Below, piece after piece: positions 23,425 to 37,696 of a stretch of DNA of 64,000 nucleotides. The stretch is taken from positions 42,548,090 to 42,612,089 of the forward strand of contig OZ038382.1 in NCBI GenBank assembly GCA_964036045.1, in the 5' to 3' direction. Made by a program: the position numbers and the translations under genes. The notes below the pieces were generated by a model that worked only from the letters and a program-made list of their open reading frames with translations, did no database searches and had not been told where the DNA came from. The stretch is from Eutreptiella sp. 'Long Island Sound 2002' (lineage: Eukaryota > Euglenozoa > Euglenophyceae > Eutreptiales > Eutreptiaceae). The stretch's first letter is position 1. The number at the start of each line of letters is the position of its first letter.

Positions 23425-26400
23425 ATGAAGTGTGGTGATACTTGCCGACACAAAATCCCAAAATTGAATTCGGGACTTTCTGTCAAGTTATTGCAGCTCC
23501 CCCTTCAGCGTTCCGGGAAGGCATTAGAAGAAAATTTAGAAGGGGCATGTTCCATATTTTTGCAAAAAAGTTTCATTTTGGTACGCCACATTTATTGGAT
23601 TTTCAGGTTGCTGCGTGGTGGTTGGCTAGGCTGTACGCGTGCTTTCGTAAAGTGGCACCTTTCGCCCTACCTGTTGAAGTTTTCGCTCTGGTCCACTGCC
23701 ACCACACACCCACACTGCCATTGCACCCCCCGCCACCCCCGCGCGCGCGCGCTCGCTCGCCTCGTCTCGTCAAGCCAAGGCATGGCTGGCTTGGCTTGGC
23801 ATGGTATGGTATGGCTTGGTGTGAGAGCCAGGTGCTTTCATAATGAAGTGTGGTGATACTTGCCGACACAATATCTCAAAATTGAATTCGGGACTTTCTG
23901 TCAAGTTATTGCAGCTCCCCCTTCAGCGTTCCGGGAAGGCATTAGAAGAAAATTTAGAAGGGGCATGTTCCATATTTTTGCAAAAAAGTTTCATTTTGGT
24001 ACGCCACATTTATTGGATTTTCAGGTTGCTGCGTGGTGGTTGGCTAGGCTGTACGCGTGCTTTCGTAAAGTGGCACCTTTCGCCCTACCCGTTGAAGTTT
24101 TCGCTCTGGTCCACTGCCACCACACACCCACACTGCCATTGCACCCCCCGCCACCCCCGCGCGCGCGCGCGCTCGCTCGCCTCGTCTCGTCAAGCCAAGG
24201 CATGGCTGGCTTGGCTTGGCATGGTATGGTATGGCTTGGTGTGAGAGCCAGGTGCTTTCATAATGAAGTGTGGTGATACTTGCCGACACAATATCTCAAA
24301 ATTGAATTCGGGACTTTCTGTCAAGTTATTGCAGCTCCCCCTTCAGCGTTCCGGGAAGGCATTAGAAGAAAATTTAGAAGGGGCATGTTCCATATTTTTG
24401 CAAAAAAGTTTCATTTTGGTACGCCACATTTATTGGATTTTCAGGTTGCTGCGTGGTGGTTGGCTAGGCTGTACGCGTGCTTTCGTAAAGTGGCACCTTT
24501 CGCCCTACCCGTTGAAGTTTTCGCTCTGGTCCACTGCCACCACACACCCACACTGCCATTGCACCCCCCGCCACCCCCGCGCGCGCGCGCGCGCTCGCTC
24601 GCCTCGTCTCGTCAAGCCAAGGCATGGCTGGCTTGGCTTGGCATGGTATGGTATGGCTTGGTGTGAGAGCCAGGTGCTTTCATAATGAAGTGTGGTGATA
24701 CTTGCCGACACAATATCTCAAAATTGAATTCGGGACTTTCTGTCAAGTTATTGCAGCTCCCCCTTCAGCGTTCCGGGAAGGCATTAGAAGAAAATTTAGA
24801 AGGGGCATGTTCTATATTTTTGCAAAAAAGTTTCATTTTGGTACGCCACATTTATTGGATTTTCAGGTTGCTGCGTGGTGGTTGGCTAGGCTGTACGCGT
24901 GCTTTCGTAAAGTGGCACCTTTCGCCCTACCCGTTGAAGTTTTCGCTCTGGTCCACTGCCACCACACACCCACACTGCCATTGCGTCCCCCGCCACCCCC
25001 GCGCGCGCGCGCGCTCGCTCGCCTCGTCTCGTCAAGCCAAGGCATGGCTGGCTTGGCTTGGCATGGTATGGTATGGCTTGGTGTGAGAGCCAGGTGCTTT
25101 CATAATGAAGTGTGGTGATACTTGCCGACACAATATCTCAAAATTGAATTCGGGACTTTCTGTCAAGTTATTGCAGCTCCCCCTTCAGCGTTCCGGGAAG
25201 GCATTAGAAGAAAATTTAGAAGGGGCATGTTCCATATTTTTGCAAAAAAGTTTCATTTTGGTACGCCACATTTATTGGATTTTCAGGTTGCTGCGTGGTG
25301 GTTGGCTAGGCTGTACGCGTGCTTTCGTAAAGTGGCACCTTTCGCCCTACCCGTTGAAGTTTTCGCTCTGGTCCACTGCCACCACACACCCACACTGCCA
25401 TTGCACCCCCCGCCACCCCCGCGCGCGCGCGCGCGCTCGCTCGCCTCGTCTCGTCAAGCCAAGGCATGGCTGGCTTGGCTTGGCATGGTATGGTATGGCT
25501 TGGTGTGAGAGCCAGGTGCTTTCATAATGAAGTGTGGTGATACTTGCCGACACAATATCTCAAAATTGAATTCTGGACTTTCTGTCAAGTTATTGCAGCT
25601 CCCCCTTCAGCGTTCCGGGAAGGCATTAGAAGAAAATTTAGAAGGGGCATGTTCCATATTTTTGCAAAAAAGTTTCATTTTGGTACGCCACATTTATTGG
25701 ATTTTCAGGTTGCTGCGTGGTGGTTGGCTAGGCTGTACGCGTGCTTTCGTAAAGTGGCACCTTTCGCCCTACCCGTTGAAGTTTTCGCTCTGGTCCACTG
25801 CCACCACACACCCACACTGCCATTGCACCCCCCGCCACCCCCGCGCGCGCGCGCGCTCGCTCGCCTCGTCTCGTCAAGCCAAGGCATGGCTGGCTTGGCT
25901 TGGCATGGTATGGTATGGCTTGGTGTGAGAGCCAGGTGCTTTCATAATGAAGTGTGGTGATACTTGCCGACACAATATCTCAAAATTGAATTCGGGACTT
26001 TCTGTCAAGTTATTGCAGCTCCCCCTTCAGCGTTCCGGGAAGGCATTAGAAGAAAATTTAGAAGGGGCATGTTCCATATTTTTGCAAAAAAGTTTCATTT
26101 TGGTACGCCACATTTATTGGATTTTCAGGTTGCTGCGTGGTGGTTGGCTAGGCTGTACGCGTGCTTTCGTAAAGTGGCACCTTTCGCCCTACCCGTTGAA
26201 GTTTTCGCTCTGGTCCACTGCCACCACACACCCACACTGCCATTGCACCCCCCGCCACCCCCGCGCGCGCGCGCGCTCGCTCGCCTCGTCTCGTCAAGCC
26301 AAGGCATGGCTGGCTTGGCTTGGCATGGTATGGTATGGCTTGGTGTGAGAGCCAGGTGCTTTCATAATGAAGTGTGGTGATACTTGCCGACACAATATCT

Positions 26401-29400
26401 CAAAATTGAATTCGGGACTTTCTGTCAAGTTATTGCAGCTCCCCCTTCAGCTTTCCGGGAAGGCATTAGAAGAAAATTTAGAAGGGGCATGTTCCATATT
26501 TTTGCAAAAAAGTTTCATTTTGGTACGCCACATTTATTGGATTTTCAGGTTGCTGCGTGGTGGTTGGCTAGGCTGTACGCGTGCTTTCGTAAAGTGGCAC
26601 CTTTCGCCCTACCCGTTGAAGTTTTCGCTCTGGTCCACTGCCACCACACACCAACACTGCCATTGCACCCCCCGCCACCCCCGCGCGCGCGCGCGCTCGC
26701 TCGCCTCGTCTCGTCAAGCCAAGGCATGGCTGGCTTGGCTTGGCATGGTATGGTATGGCTTGGTGTGAGAGCCAGGTGCTTTCATAATGAAGTGTGGTGA
26801 TACTTGCCGACACAATATCTCAAAATTGAATTCGGGACTTTCTGTCAAGTTATTGCAGCTCCCCCTTCAGCGTTCCGGGAAGGCATTAGAAGAAAATTTA
26901 GAAGGGGCATGTTCCATATTTTTGCAAAAAAGTTTCATTTTGGTACGCCACATTTATTGGATTTTCAGGTTGCTGCGTGGTGGTTGGCTAGGCTGTACGC
27001 GTGCTTTCGTAAAGTGGCACCTTTCGCCCTACCCGTTGAAGTTTTCGCTCTGGTCCACTGCCACCACACACCCACACTGCCATTGCACCCCCCGCCACCC
27101 CCGCGCGCGCGCGCTCGCTCGCCTCGTCTCGTCAAGCCAAGGCATGGCTGGCTTGGCTTGGCATGGTATGGTATGGCTTGGTGTGAGAGCCAGGTGCTTT
27201 CATAATGAAGTGTGGTGATACTTGCCGACACAATATCTCAAAATTGAATTCGGGACTTTCTGTCAAGTTATTGCAGCTCCCCCTTCAGCGTTCCGGGAAG
27301 GCATTAGAAGAAAATTTAGAAGGGGCATGTTCCATATTTTTGCAAAAAAGTTTCATTTTGGTACGCCACATTTATTGGATTTTCAGGTTGCTGCGTGGTG
27401 GTTGGCTAGGCTGTACGCGTGCTTTCGTAAAGTGGCACCTTTCGCCCTACCCGTTGAAGTTTTCGCTCTGGTCCACTGCCACCACACACCCACACTGCCA
27501 TTGCACCCCCCGCCACCCCCGCGCGCGCGCGCTCGCTCGCCTCGTCTCGTCAAGCCAAGGCATGGCTGGCTTGGCTTGGCATGGTATGGTATGGCTTGGT
27601 GTGAGAGCCAGGTGCTTTCATAATGAAGTGTGGTGATACTTGCCGACACAATATCTCAAAATTGAATTCGGGACTTTCTGTCAAGTTATTGCAGCTCCCC
27701 CTTCAGCGTTCCGGGAAGGCATTAGAAGAAAATTTAGAAGGGGCATGTTCCATATTTTTGCAAAAAAGTTTCATTTTGGTACGCCACATTTATTGGATTT
27801 TCAGGTTGCTGCGTGGTGGTTGGCTAGGCTGTACGCGTGCTTTCGTAAAGTGGCACCTTTCGCCCTACCCGTTGAAGTTTTCGCTCTGGTCCACTGCCAC
27901 CACACACCCACACTGCCATTGCACCCCCCGCCACCCCCGCGCGCGCGCGCGCTCGCTCGCCTCGTCTCGTCAAGCCAAGGCATGGCTGGCTTGGCTTGGC
28001 ATGGTATGGTATGGCTTGGTGTGAGAGCCAGGTGCTTTCATAATGAAGTGTGGTGATACTTGCCGACACAATATCTCAAAATTGAATTCGGGACTTTCTG
28101 TCAAGTTATTGCAGCTCCCCCTTCAGCGTTCCGGGAAGGCATTAGAAGAAAATTTAGAAGGGGCATGTTCCATATTTTTGCAAAAAAGTTTCATTTTGGT
28201 ACGCCACATTTATTGGATTTTCAGGTTGCTGCGTGGTGGTTGGCTAGGCTGTACGCGTGCTTTCGTAAAATGGCACTTTTCGCCCTACCCGTTGAAGTTT
28301 TCGCTCTGGTCCACTGCCACCACACACCCACACTGCCATTGCACCCCCCGCCACCCCCGCGCGCGCGCGCGCTCGCTCGCCTCGTCTCGTCAAGCCAAGG
28401 CATGGCTGGCTTGGCTTGGCATGGTATGGTATGGCTTGGTGTGAGAGCCAGGTGCTTTGATAATGAAGTGTGGTGATACTTGCCGACACAATATCTCAAA
28501 ATTGAATTCGGGACTTTCTGTCAAGTTATTGCAGCTCCCCCTTCAGCGTTCCGGGAAGGCATTAGAAGAAAATTTAGAAGGGGCATGTTCCATATTTTTG
28601 CAAAAAGGTTTCATTTTGGTACGCCACATTTATTGGATTTTCAGGTTGCTGCGTGGTGGTTGGCTAGGCTGTACGCGTGCTTTCGTAAAGTGGCACCTTT
28701 CGCCCTACCCGTTGAAGTTTTCGCTCTGGTCCACTGCCACCACACACCCACACTGCCATTGCACCCCCCGCCACCCCCGCGCGCGCGCGCGCTCGCTCGC
28801 CTCGTCTCGTCAAGCCAAGGCATGGCTGGCTTGGCTTGGCATGGTATGGTATGGCTTGGTGTGAGAGCCAGGTGCTTTCATAATGAAGTGTGGTGATACT
28901 TGCCGACACAATATCTCAAAATTGAATTCGGGACTTTCTGTCAAGTTATTGCAGCTCCCCCTTCAGCGTTCCGGGAAGGCATTAGAAGAAAATTTAGAAG
29001 GGGCATGTTCCATATTTTTGCAAAAAAGTTTCATTTTGGTACGCCACATTTATTGGATTTTCAGGTTGCTGCGTGGTGGTTGGCTAGGCTGTACGCGTGC
29101 TTTCGTAAAGTGGCACCTTTCGCCCTACCCGTTGAAGTTTTCGCTCTGGTCCAATGCCACCACACACCCACACTGCCATTGCACCCCCCGCCACCCCCGC
29201 GCGCGCGCGCGCTCGCTCGCCTCGTCTCGTCAAGCCAAGGCATGGCTGGCTTGGCTTGGCATGGTATGGTATGGCTTGGTGTGAGAGCCAGGTGCTTTCA
29301 TAATGAAGTGTGGTGATACTTGCCGACACAATATCTCAAAATTGAATTCGGGACTTTCTGTCAAGTTATTGCAGCTCCCCCTTCAGCGTTCCGGGAAGGC

Positions 29401-32400
29401 ATTAGAAGAAAATTTAGAAGGGGCATGTTCCATATTTTTGCAAAAAAGTTTCATTTTGGTACGCCACATTTATTGGATTTTCAGGTTGCTGCGTGGTGGT
29501 TGGCTAGGCTGTACGCGTGCTTTCGTAAAGTGGCACCTTTCGCCCTACCCGTTGAAGTTTTCGCTCTGGTCCACTGCCACCACACACCCACACTGCCATT
29601 GCACCCCCCGCCACCCCCGCGCGCGCGCGCGCTCGCTCGCCTCGTCTCGTCAAGCCAAGGCATGGCTGGCTTGGCTTGGCATGGTATGGTATGGCTTGGT
29701 GTGAGAGCCAGGTGCTTTCATAATGAAGTGTGGTGATACTTGCCGACACAATATCTCAAAATTGAATTCGGGACTTTCTGTCAAGTTATTGCAGCTCCCC
29801 CTTCAGCGTTCCGGGAAGGCATTAGAAGAAAATTTAGAAGGGGCATGTTCCATATTTTTGCAAAAAAGTTTCATTTTGGTACGCCACATTTATTGGATTT
29901 TCAGGTTGCTGCGTGGTGGTTGGCTAGGCTGTACGCGTGCTTTCGTAAAGTGGCACCTTTCGCCCTACCCGTTGAAGTTTTCGCTCTGGTCCACTGTTAC
30001 CACACACCCACACTGCCATTGCACCCCCCGCCACCCCCCCGCGCGCGCGCGCTCGCTCGCCTCGTCTCGTCAAGCCAAGGCATGGCTGGCTTGGCTTGGC
30101 ATGGTATGGTATGGCTTGGTGTGAGAGCCAGGTGCTTTCATAATGAAGTGTGGTGATACTTGCCGACACAATATCTCAAAATTGAATTCGGGACTTTCTG
30201 TCAAGTTATTGCAGCTCCCCCTTCAGCGTTCCGGGAAGGCATTAGAAGAAAATTTAGAAGGGGCATGTTCCATATTTTTGCAAAAAAGTTTCATTTTGGT
30301 ACGCCACATTTATTGGATTTTCAGGTTGCTGCGTGGTGGTTGGCTAGGCTGTACGCGTGCTTTCGTAAAGTGGCACCTTTCGCCCTACCCGTTGAAGTTT
30401 TCGCTCTGGTCCACTGCCACCACACACCCACACTGCCATTGCACCCCCCGCCACCCCCGCTCGCGCGCGCTCGCTCGCCTCGTCTCGTCAAGCCAAGGCA
30501 TGGCTGGCTTGGCTTGGCATGGTATGGTATGGCTTGGTGTGAGAGCCAGGTGCTTTCATAATGAAGTGTGGTGATACTTGCCGACACAATATCTCAAAAT
30601 TGAATTCGGGACTTTCTGTCAAGTTATTGCAGCTCCCCCTTCAGCGTTCCGGGAAGGCATTAGAAGAAAATTTAGAAGGGGCATGTTCCTTATTTTTGCA
30701 AAAAAGTTTCATTTTGGTACGCCACATTTATTGGATTTTCAGGTTGCTGCGTGGTGGTTGGCTAGGCTGTACGCGTGCTTTCGTAAAGTGGCACCTTTCG
30801 CCCTACCCGTTGAAGTTTTCGCTCTGGTCCACTGCCACCACACACCAACACTGCCATTGCACCCCCCGCCACCCCCGCGCGCGCGCGCGCTCGCTCGCCT
30901 CGTCTCGTCAAGCCAAGGCATGGCTGGCTTGGCTTGGCATGGTATGGTATGGCTTGGTGTGAGAGCCAGGTGCTTTCATAATGAAGTGTGGTGATACTTG
31001 CCGACACAATATCTCAAAATTGAATTCGGGACTTTCTGTCAAGTTATTGCAGCTCCCCCTTCAGCGTTCCGGGAAGGCATTAGAAGAAAATTTAGAAGGG
31101 GCATGTTCCATATTTTTGCAAAAAAGTTTCATTTTGGTACGCCACATTTATTGGATTTTCAGGTTGCTGCGTGGTGGTTGGCTAGGCTGTACGCGTGCTT
31201 TCGTAAAGTGGCACCTTTCGCCCTACCCGTTGAAGTTTTTGCTCTGGTCCACTGCCACCACACACCCACACTGCCATTGCACCCCCCGCCACCCCCGCGC
31301 GCGCGCGCGCTCGCTCGCCTCGTCTCGTCAAGCCAAGGCATGGCTGGCTTGGCTTGGCATGGTATGGTATGGCTTGGTGTGAGAGCCAGGTGCTTTCATA
31401 ATGAAGTGTGGTGATACTTGCCGACACAATATCTCAAAATTGAATTCGGGACTTTCTGTCAAGTTATTGCAGCTCCCCCTTCAGCGTTCCGGGAAGGCAT
31501 TAGAAGAAAATTTAGAAGGGGCATGTTCCATATTTTTGCAAAAAAGTTTCATTTTGGTACGCCACATTTATTGGATTTTCAGGTTGCTGCGTGGTGGTTG
31601 GCTAGGCTGTACGCGTGCTTTCGTAAAGTGGCACCTTTCGCCCTACCCGTTGAAGTTTTCGCTCTGGTCCACTGCCACCACACACCCACACTGCCATTGC
31701 ACCCCCCGCCACCCCCGCGCGCGCGCGCGCTCGCTCGCCTCGTCTCGTCAAGCCAAGGCATGGCTGGCTTGGCTTGGCATGGTATGGTATGGCTTGGTGT
31801 GAGAGCCAGGTGCTTTCATAATGAAGTGTGGTGATACTTGCCGACACAATATCTCAAAATTGAATTCGGGACTTTCTGTCAAGTTATTGCAGCTCCCCCT
31901 TCAGCGTTCCGGGAAGGCATTAGAAGAAAATTTAGAAGGGGCATGTTCCATATTTTTGCAAAAAAGTTTCATTTTGGTACGCCACATTTATTGGATTTTC
32001 AGGTTGCTGCGTGGTGGTTGGCTAGGCTGTACGCGTGCTTTCGTAAAGTGGCACCTTTCGCCCTACCCGTTGAAGTTTTCGCTCTGGTCCACTGCCACCA
32101 CACACCCACACTGCCATTGCACCCCCCGCCACCCCCGCGCGCGCGCGCGCTCGCTCGCCTCGTCTCGTCAAGCCAAGGCATGGCTGGCTTGGCTTGGCAT
32201 GGTATGGTATGGCTTGGTGTGAGAGCCAGGTGCTTTCATAATGAAGTGTGGTGATACTTGCCGACACAATATCTCAAAATTGAATTCGGGACTTTCTGTC
32301 AAGTTATTGCAGCTCCCCCTTCAGCGTTCCGGGAAGGCATTAGAAGAAAATTTAGAAGGGGCATGTTCCATATTTTTGCAAAAAAGTTTCATTTTGGTAC

Positions 32401-35400
32401 GCCACATTTATTGGATTTTCAGGTTGCTGCGTGGTGGTTGGCTAGGCTGTACGCGTGCTTTCGTAAAGTGGCACCTTTCGCCCTACCCGTTGAAGTTTTC
32501 GCTCTGGTCCACTGCCACCACACACCCACACTGCCATTGCACCCCCCGCCACCCCCGCGCGCGCGCGCGCTCGCTCGCCTCGTCTCGTCAAGCCAAGGCA
32601 TGGCTGGCTTGGCTTGGCACCGTATGGTATGGCTTGGTGTGAGAGCCAGGTGCTTTCATAATGAAGTGTGGTGATACTTGCCGACACAATATCTCAAAAT
32701 TGAATTCGGGACTTTCTGTCAAGTTATTGCAGCTCCCCCTTCAGCGTTCCGGGAAGGCATTAGAAGAAAATTTAGAAGGGGCATGTTCCATATTTTTGCA
32801 AAAAAGTTTCATTTTGGTACGCCACATTTATTGGATTTTCAGGTTGCTGCGTGGTGGTTGGCTAGGCTGTACGCGTGCTTTCGTAAAGTGGCACCTTTCG
32901 CCCTACCCGTTGAAGTTTTCGCTCTGGTCCACTGCCACCACACACCCACACTGCCATTGCGTCCCCCGCCACCCCCGCGCGCGCGCGCGCTCGCTCGCCT
33001 CGTCTCGTCAAGCCAAGGCATGGCTGGCTTGGCTTGGCATGGTATGGTATGGCTTGGTGTGAGAGCCAGGTGCTTTCATAATGAAGTGTGGTGATACTTG
33101 CCGACACAATATCTCAAAATTGAATTCGGGACTTTCTGTCAAGTTATTGCAGCTCCCCCTTCAGCGTTCCGGGAAGGCATTAGAAGAAAATTTAGAAGGG
33201 GCATGTTCCATATTTTTGCAAAAAAGTTTCATTTTGGTACGCCACATTTATTGGATTTTCAGGTTGCTGCGTGGTGGTTGGCTAGGCTGTACGCGTGCTT
33301 TCGTAAAGTGGCACCTTTCGCCCTACCCGTTGAAGTTTTCGCTCTGGTCCACTGCCACCACACACCCACACTGCCATTGCACCCCCCGCCACCCCCGCGC
33401 GCGCGCGCTCGCTCGCCTCGTCTCGTCAAGCCAAGGCATGGCTGGCTTGGCTTGGCATGGTATGGTATGGCTTGGTGTGAGAGCCAGGTGCTTTCATAAT
33501 GAAGTGTGGTGATACTTGCCGACACAATATCTCAAAATTGAATTCGGGACTTTCTGTCAAGTTATTGCAGCTCCCCCTTCAGCGTTCCGGGAAGGCATTA
33601 GAAGAAAATTTAGAAGGGGCATGTTCCATATTTTTGCAAAAAAGTTTCATTTTGGTACGCCACATTTATTGGATTTTCAGGTTGCTGCGTGGTGGTTGGC
33701 TAGGCTGTACGCGTGCTTTCGTAAAGTGGCACCTTTCGCCCTACCCGTTGAAGTTTTCGCTCTGGTCCACTGCCACCACACACCCACACTGCCATTGCAC
33801 CCCCCGCCACCCCCGCGCGCGCGCGCGCTCGCTCGCCTCGTCTCGTCAAGCCAAGGCATGGCTGGCTTGGCTTGGCATGGTATGGTATGGCTTGGTGTGA
33901 GAGCCAGGTGCTTTCATAATGAAGTGTGGTGATACTTGCCGACACAATATCTCAAAATTGAATTCGGGACTTTCTGTCAAGTTGTTGCAGCTCCCCCTTC
34001 AGCGTTCCGGGAAGGCATTAGAAGAAAATTTAGAAGGGGCATGTTCCATATTTTTGCAAAAAAGTTTCATTTTGGTACGCCACATTTATTGGATTTTCAG
34101 GTTGCTGCGTGGTGGTTGGCTAGGCTGTACGCGTGCTTTCGTAAAGTGGCACCTTTCGCCCTATCCGTTGAAGTTTTCGCTCTGGTCCACTGCCACCACA
34201 CACCCACACTGCCATTGCACCCCCCGCCACCCCCGCGCGCGCGCGCGCTCGCTCGCCTCGTCTCGTCAAGCCAAGGCATGGCTGGCTTGGCTTGGCATGG
34301 TATGGTATGGCTTGGTGTGAGAGCCAGGTGCTTTCATAATGAAGTGTGGTGATACTTGCCGACACAATATCTCAAAATTGAATTCGGGACTTTCTGTCAA
34401 GTTATTGCAGCTCCCCCTTCAGCGTTCCGGGAAGGCATTAGAAGAAAATTTAGAAGGGGCATGTTCCATATTTTTGCAAAAAAGTTTCATTTTGGTACGC
34501 CACATTTATTGGATTTTCAGGTTGCTGCGTGGTGGTTGGCTAGGCTGTACGCGTGCTTTCGTAAAGTGGCACCTTTCGCCCTACCCGTTGAAGTTTTCGC
34601 TCTGGTCCACTGCCACCACACACCCACACTGCCATTGCACCCCCCGCCACCCCCGCGCGCGCGCGCTCGCTCGCCTCGTCTCGTCAAGCCAAGGCATGGC
34701 TGGCTTGGCTTGGCATGGTATGGTATGGCTTGGTGTGAGAGCCAGGTGCTTTCATAATGAAGTGTGGTGATACTTGCCGACACAATATCTCAAAATTGAA
34801 TTCGGGACTTTCTGTCAAGTTATTGCAGCTCCCCCTTCAGCGTTCCGGGAAGGCATTAGAAGAAAATTTAGAAGGGGCATGTTCCATATTTTTGCAAAAA
34901 AGTTTCATTTTGGTACGCCACATTTATTGGATTTTCAGGTTGCTGCGTGGTGGTTGGCTAGGCTGTACGCGTGCTTTCGTAAAGTGGCACCTTTCGCCCT
35001 ACCCGTTGAAGTTTTCGCTCTGGTCCACTGCCACCACACACCCACACTGCCATTGCATCCCCCGCCACCCCCGCGCGCGCGCGCGCGCTCGCTCGCCTCG
35101 TCTCGTCAAGCCAAGGCATGGCTGGCTTGGCTTGGCATGGTATGGTATGGCTTGGTGTGAGAGCCAGGTGCTTTCATAATGAAGTGTGGTGATACTTGCC
35201 GACACAATATCTCAAAATTGAATTCGGGACTTTCTGTCAAGTTATTGCAGCTCCCCCTTCAGCGTTCCGGGAAGGCATTAGAAGAAAATTTAGAAGGGGC
35301 ATGTTCCATATTTTTGCAAAAAAGTTTCATTTTGGTACGCCACATTTATTGGATTTTCAGGTTGCTGCGTGGTGGTTGGCTAGGCTGTACGCGTGCTTTC

Positions 35401-37696
35401 GTAAAGTGGCACCTTTCGCCCTACCCGTTGAAGTTTTCGCTCTGGTCCACTGCCACCACACACCCACACTGCCATTGCACCCCCCGCCACCCCCGCGCGC
35501 GCGCGCGCTCGCTCGCCTCGTCTCGTCAAGCCAAGGCATGGCTGGCTTGGCTTGGCATGGTATGGTATGGCTTGGTGTGAGAGCCAGGTGCTTTCATAAT
35601 GAAGTGTGGTGATACTTGCCGACACAATATCTCAAAATTGAATTCGGGACTTTCTGTCAAGTTATTGCAGCTCCCCCTTCAGCGTTCCGGGAAGGCATTA
35701 GAAGAAAATTTAGAAGGGGCATGTTCCATATTTTTGCAAAAAAGTTTCATTTTGGTACGCCACATTTATTGGATTTTCAGGTTGCTGCGTGGTGGTTGGC
35801 TAGGCTGTACGCGTGCTTTCGTAAAGTGGCACCTTTCGCCCTACCCGTTGAAGTTTTCGCTCTGGTCCACTGCCACCACACACCCACACTGCCATTTCAC
35901 CCCCCGCCACCCCCGCGCGCGCGCGCGCTCGCTCGCCTCGTCTCGTCAAGCCAAGGCATGGCTGGCTTGGCTTGGCATGGTATGGTATGGCTTGGTGTGA
36001 GAGCCAGGTGCTTTCATAATGAAGTGTGGTGATACTTGCCGACACAATATCTCAAAATTGAATTCGGGACTTTCTGTCAAGTTATTGCAGCTCCCCCTTC
36101 AGCGTTCCGGGAAGGCATTAGAAGAAAATTTAGAAGGGGCATGTTCCATATTTTTGCAAAAAAGTTTCATTTTGGTACGCCACATTTATTCGATTTTCAG
36201 GTTGCTGCGTGGTGGTTGGCTAGGCTGTACGCGTGCTTTCGTAAAGTGGCACCTTTCGCCCTACCCGTTGAAGTTTTCGCTCTGGTCCACTGCCACCACA
36301 CACCCACACTGCCATTGCACCCCCCGCCACCCCCGCGCGCGCGCGCGCTCGCTCGCCTCGTCTCGTCAAGCCAAGGCATGGCTGGCTTGGCTTGGCATGG
36401 TATGGTATGGCTTGGTGTGAGAGCCAGGTGCTTTCATAATGAAGTGTGGTGATACTTGCCGACACAATATCTCAAAATTGAATTCGGGACCTTCTGTCAA
36501 GTTATTGCAGCTCCCCCTTCAGCGTTCCGGGAAGGCATTAGAAGAAAATTTAGAAGGGGCATGTTCCATATTTTTGCAAAAAAATTTCATTTTGGTACGC
36601 CACATTTATTGGATTTTCAGGTTGCTGCGTGGTGGTTGGCTAGGCTGTACGCGTGCTTTCGTAAAGTGGCACCTTTCGCCCTACCCGTTGAAGTTTTCGC
36701 TCTGGTCCACTGCCACCACACACCCACACTGCCATTGCACCCCCCGCCACCCCCGCGCGCGCGCGCGCTCGCTCGCCTCGTCTCGTCAAGCCAAGGCATG
36801 GCTGGCTTGGCTTGGCATGGTATGGTATGGCTTGGTGTGAGAGCCAGGTGCTTTCATAATGAAGTGTGGTGATACTTGCCGACACAATATCTCAAAATTG
36901 AATTCGGGACTTTCTGTCAAGTTATTGCAGCTCCCCCTTCAGCGTTCCGGGAAGGCATTAGAAGAAAATTTAGAAGGGGCATGTTCCATATTTTTGCAAA
37001 AAAGTTTCATTTTGGTACGCCACATTTATTGGATTTTCAGGTTGCTGCGTGGTGGTTGGCTAGGCTGTACGCGTGCTTTCGTAAAGTGGCACCTTTCGCC
37101 CTACCCGTTGAAGTTTTCGCTCTGGTCCACTGCCACCACACACCCACACTGCCATTGCACCCCCCGCCACCCCCGCGCGCGCGCGCGCTCGCTCGCCTCG
37201 TCTCGTCAAGCCAAGGCATGGCTGGCTTGGCTTGGCATGGTATGGTATGGCTTGGTGTGAGAGCCAGGTGCTTTCATAATGAAGTGTGGTGATACTTGCC
37301 GACACAATATCTCAAAATTGAATTCGGGACTTTCTGTCAAGTTATTGCAGCTCCCCCTTCAGCGTTCCGGGAAGGCATTAGAAGAAAATTTAGAAGGGGC
37401 ATGTTCCATATTTTTGCAAAAAAGTTTCATTTTGGTACGCCACATTTATTGGATTTTCAGGTTGCTGCGTGGTGGTTGGCTAGGCTGTACGCGTGCTTTC
37501 GTAAAGTGGCACCTTTCGCCCTACCCGTTGAAGTTTTCGCTCTGGTCCACTGCCACCACACACCCACACTGCCATTGCACCCCCCGCCACCCCCGCGCGC
37601 GCGCGCTCGCTCGCCTCGTCTCGTCAAGCCAAGGCATGGCTGGCTTGGCTTGGCATGGTATGGTATGGCTTGGTGTGAGAGCCAGGTGCTTTCATA
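23425..37696. repeat. Satellite block 3: thirty-four ordinary monomers
   Basis: Starts: 23425, 23843, 24263, 24685, 25105, 25527, 25947, 26367, 26787, 27205, 27623, 28043, 28463, 28883, 29303, 29723, 30143, 30561, 30981, 31401, 31821, 32241, 32661, 33081, 33499, 33919, 34339, 34757, 35179, 35599, 36019, 36439, 36859, 37279. Markers: 23425 'caaaatccc'; 24685 and 32661 'ttgcgtccc'; 25527 'ttctggac'; 26367 and 30561 'caccaacac'; 28043 'aaaatggcactttt', followed by 'tttgataatg' at its end; 28883 'ccaatgcc'; 29723 'ctgttacc'; 30143 interrupted CG tract; 30981 'tttttgctc'; 32241 'ggcaccgtatgg'; 33919 'gttgttgc'; 34757 'gcatccccc' (422 bp); 35599 'ccatttcacc'; 36019 'ttattcgat'; 36439 'gaccttctg' and A7. 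The 422-bp copies at 24263 and 25105 lie two monomers apart. Confidence 0.93.
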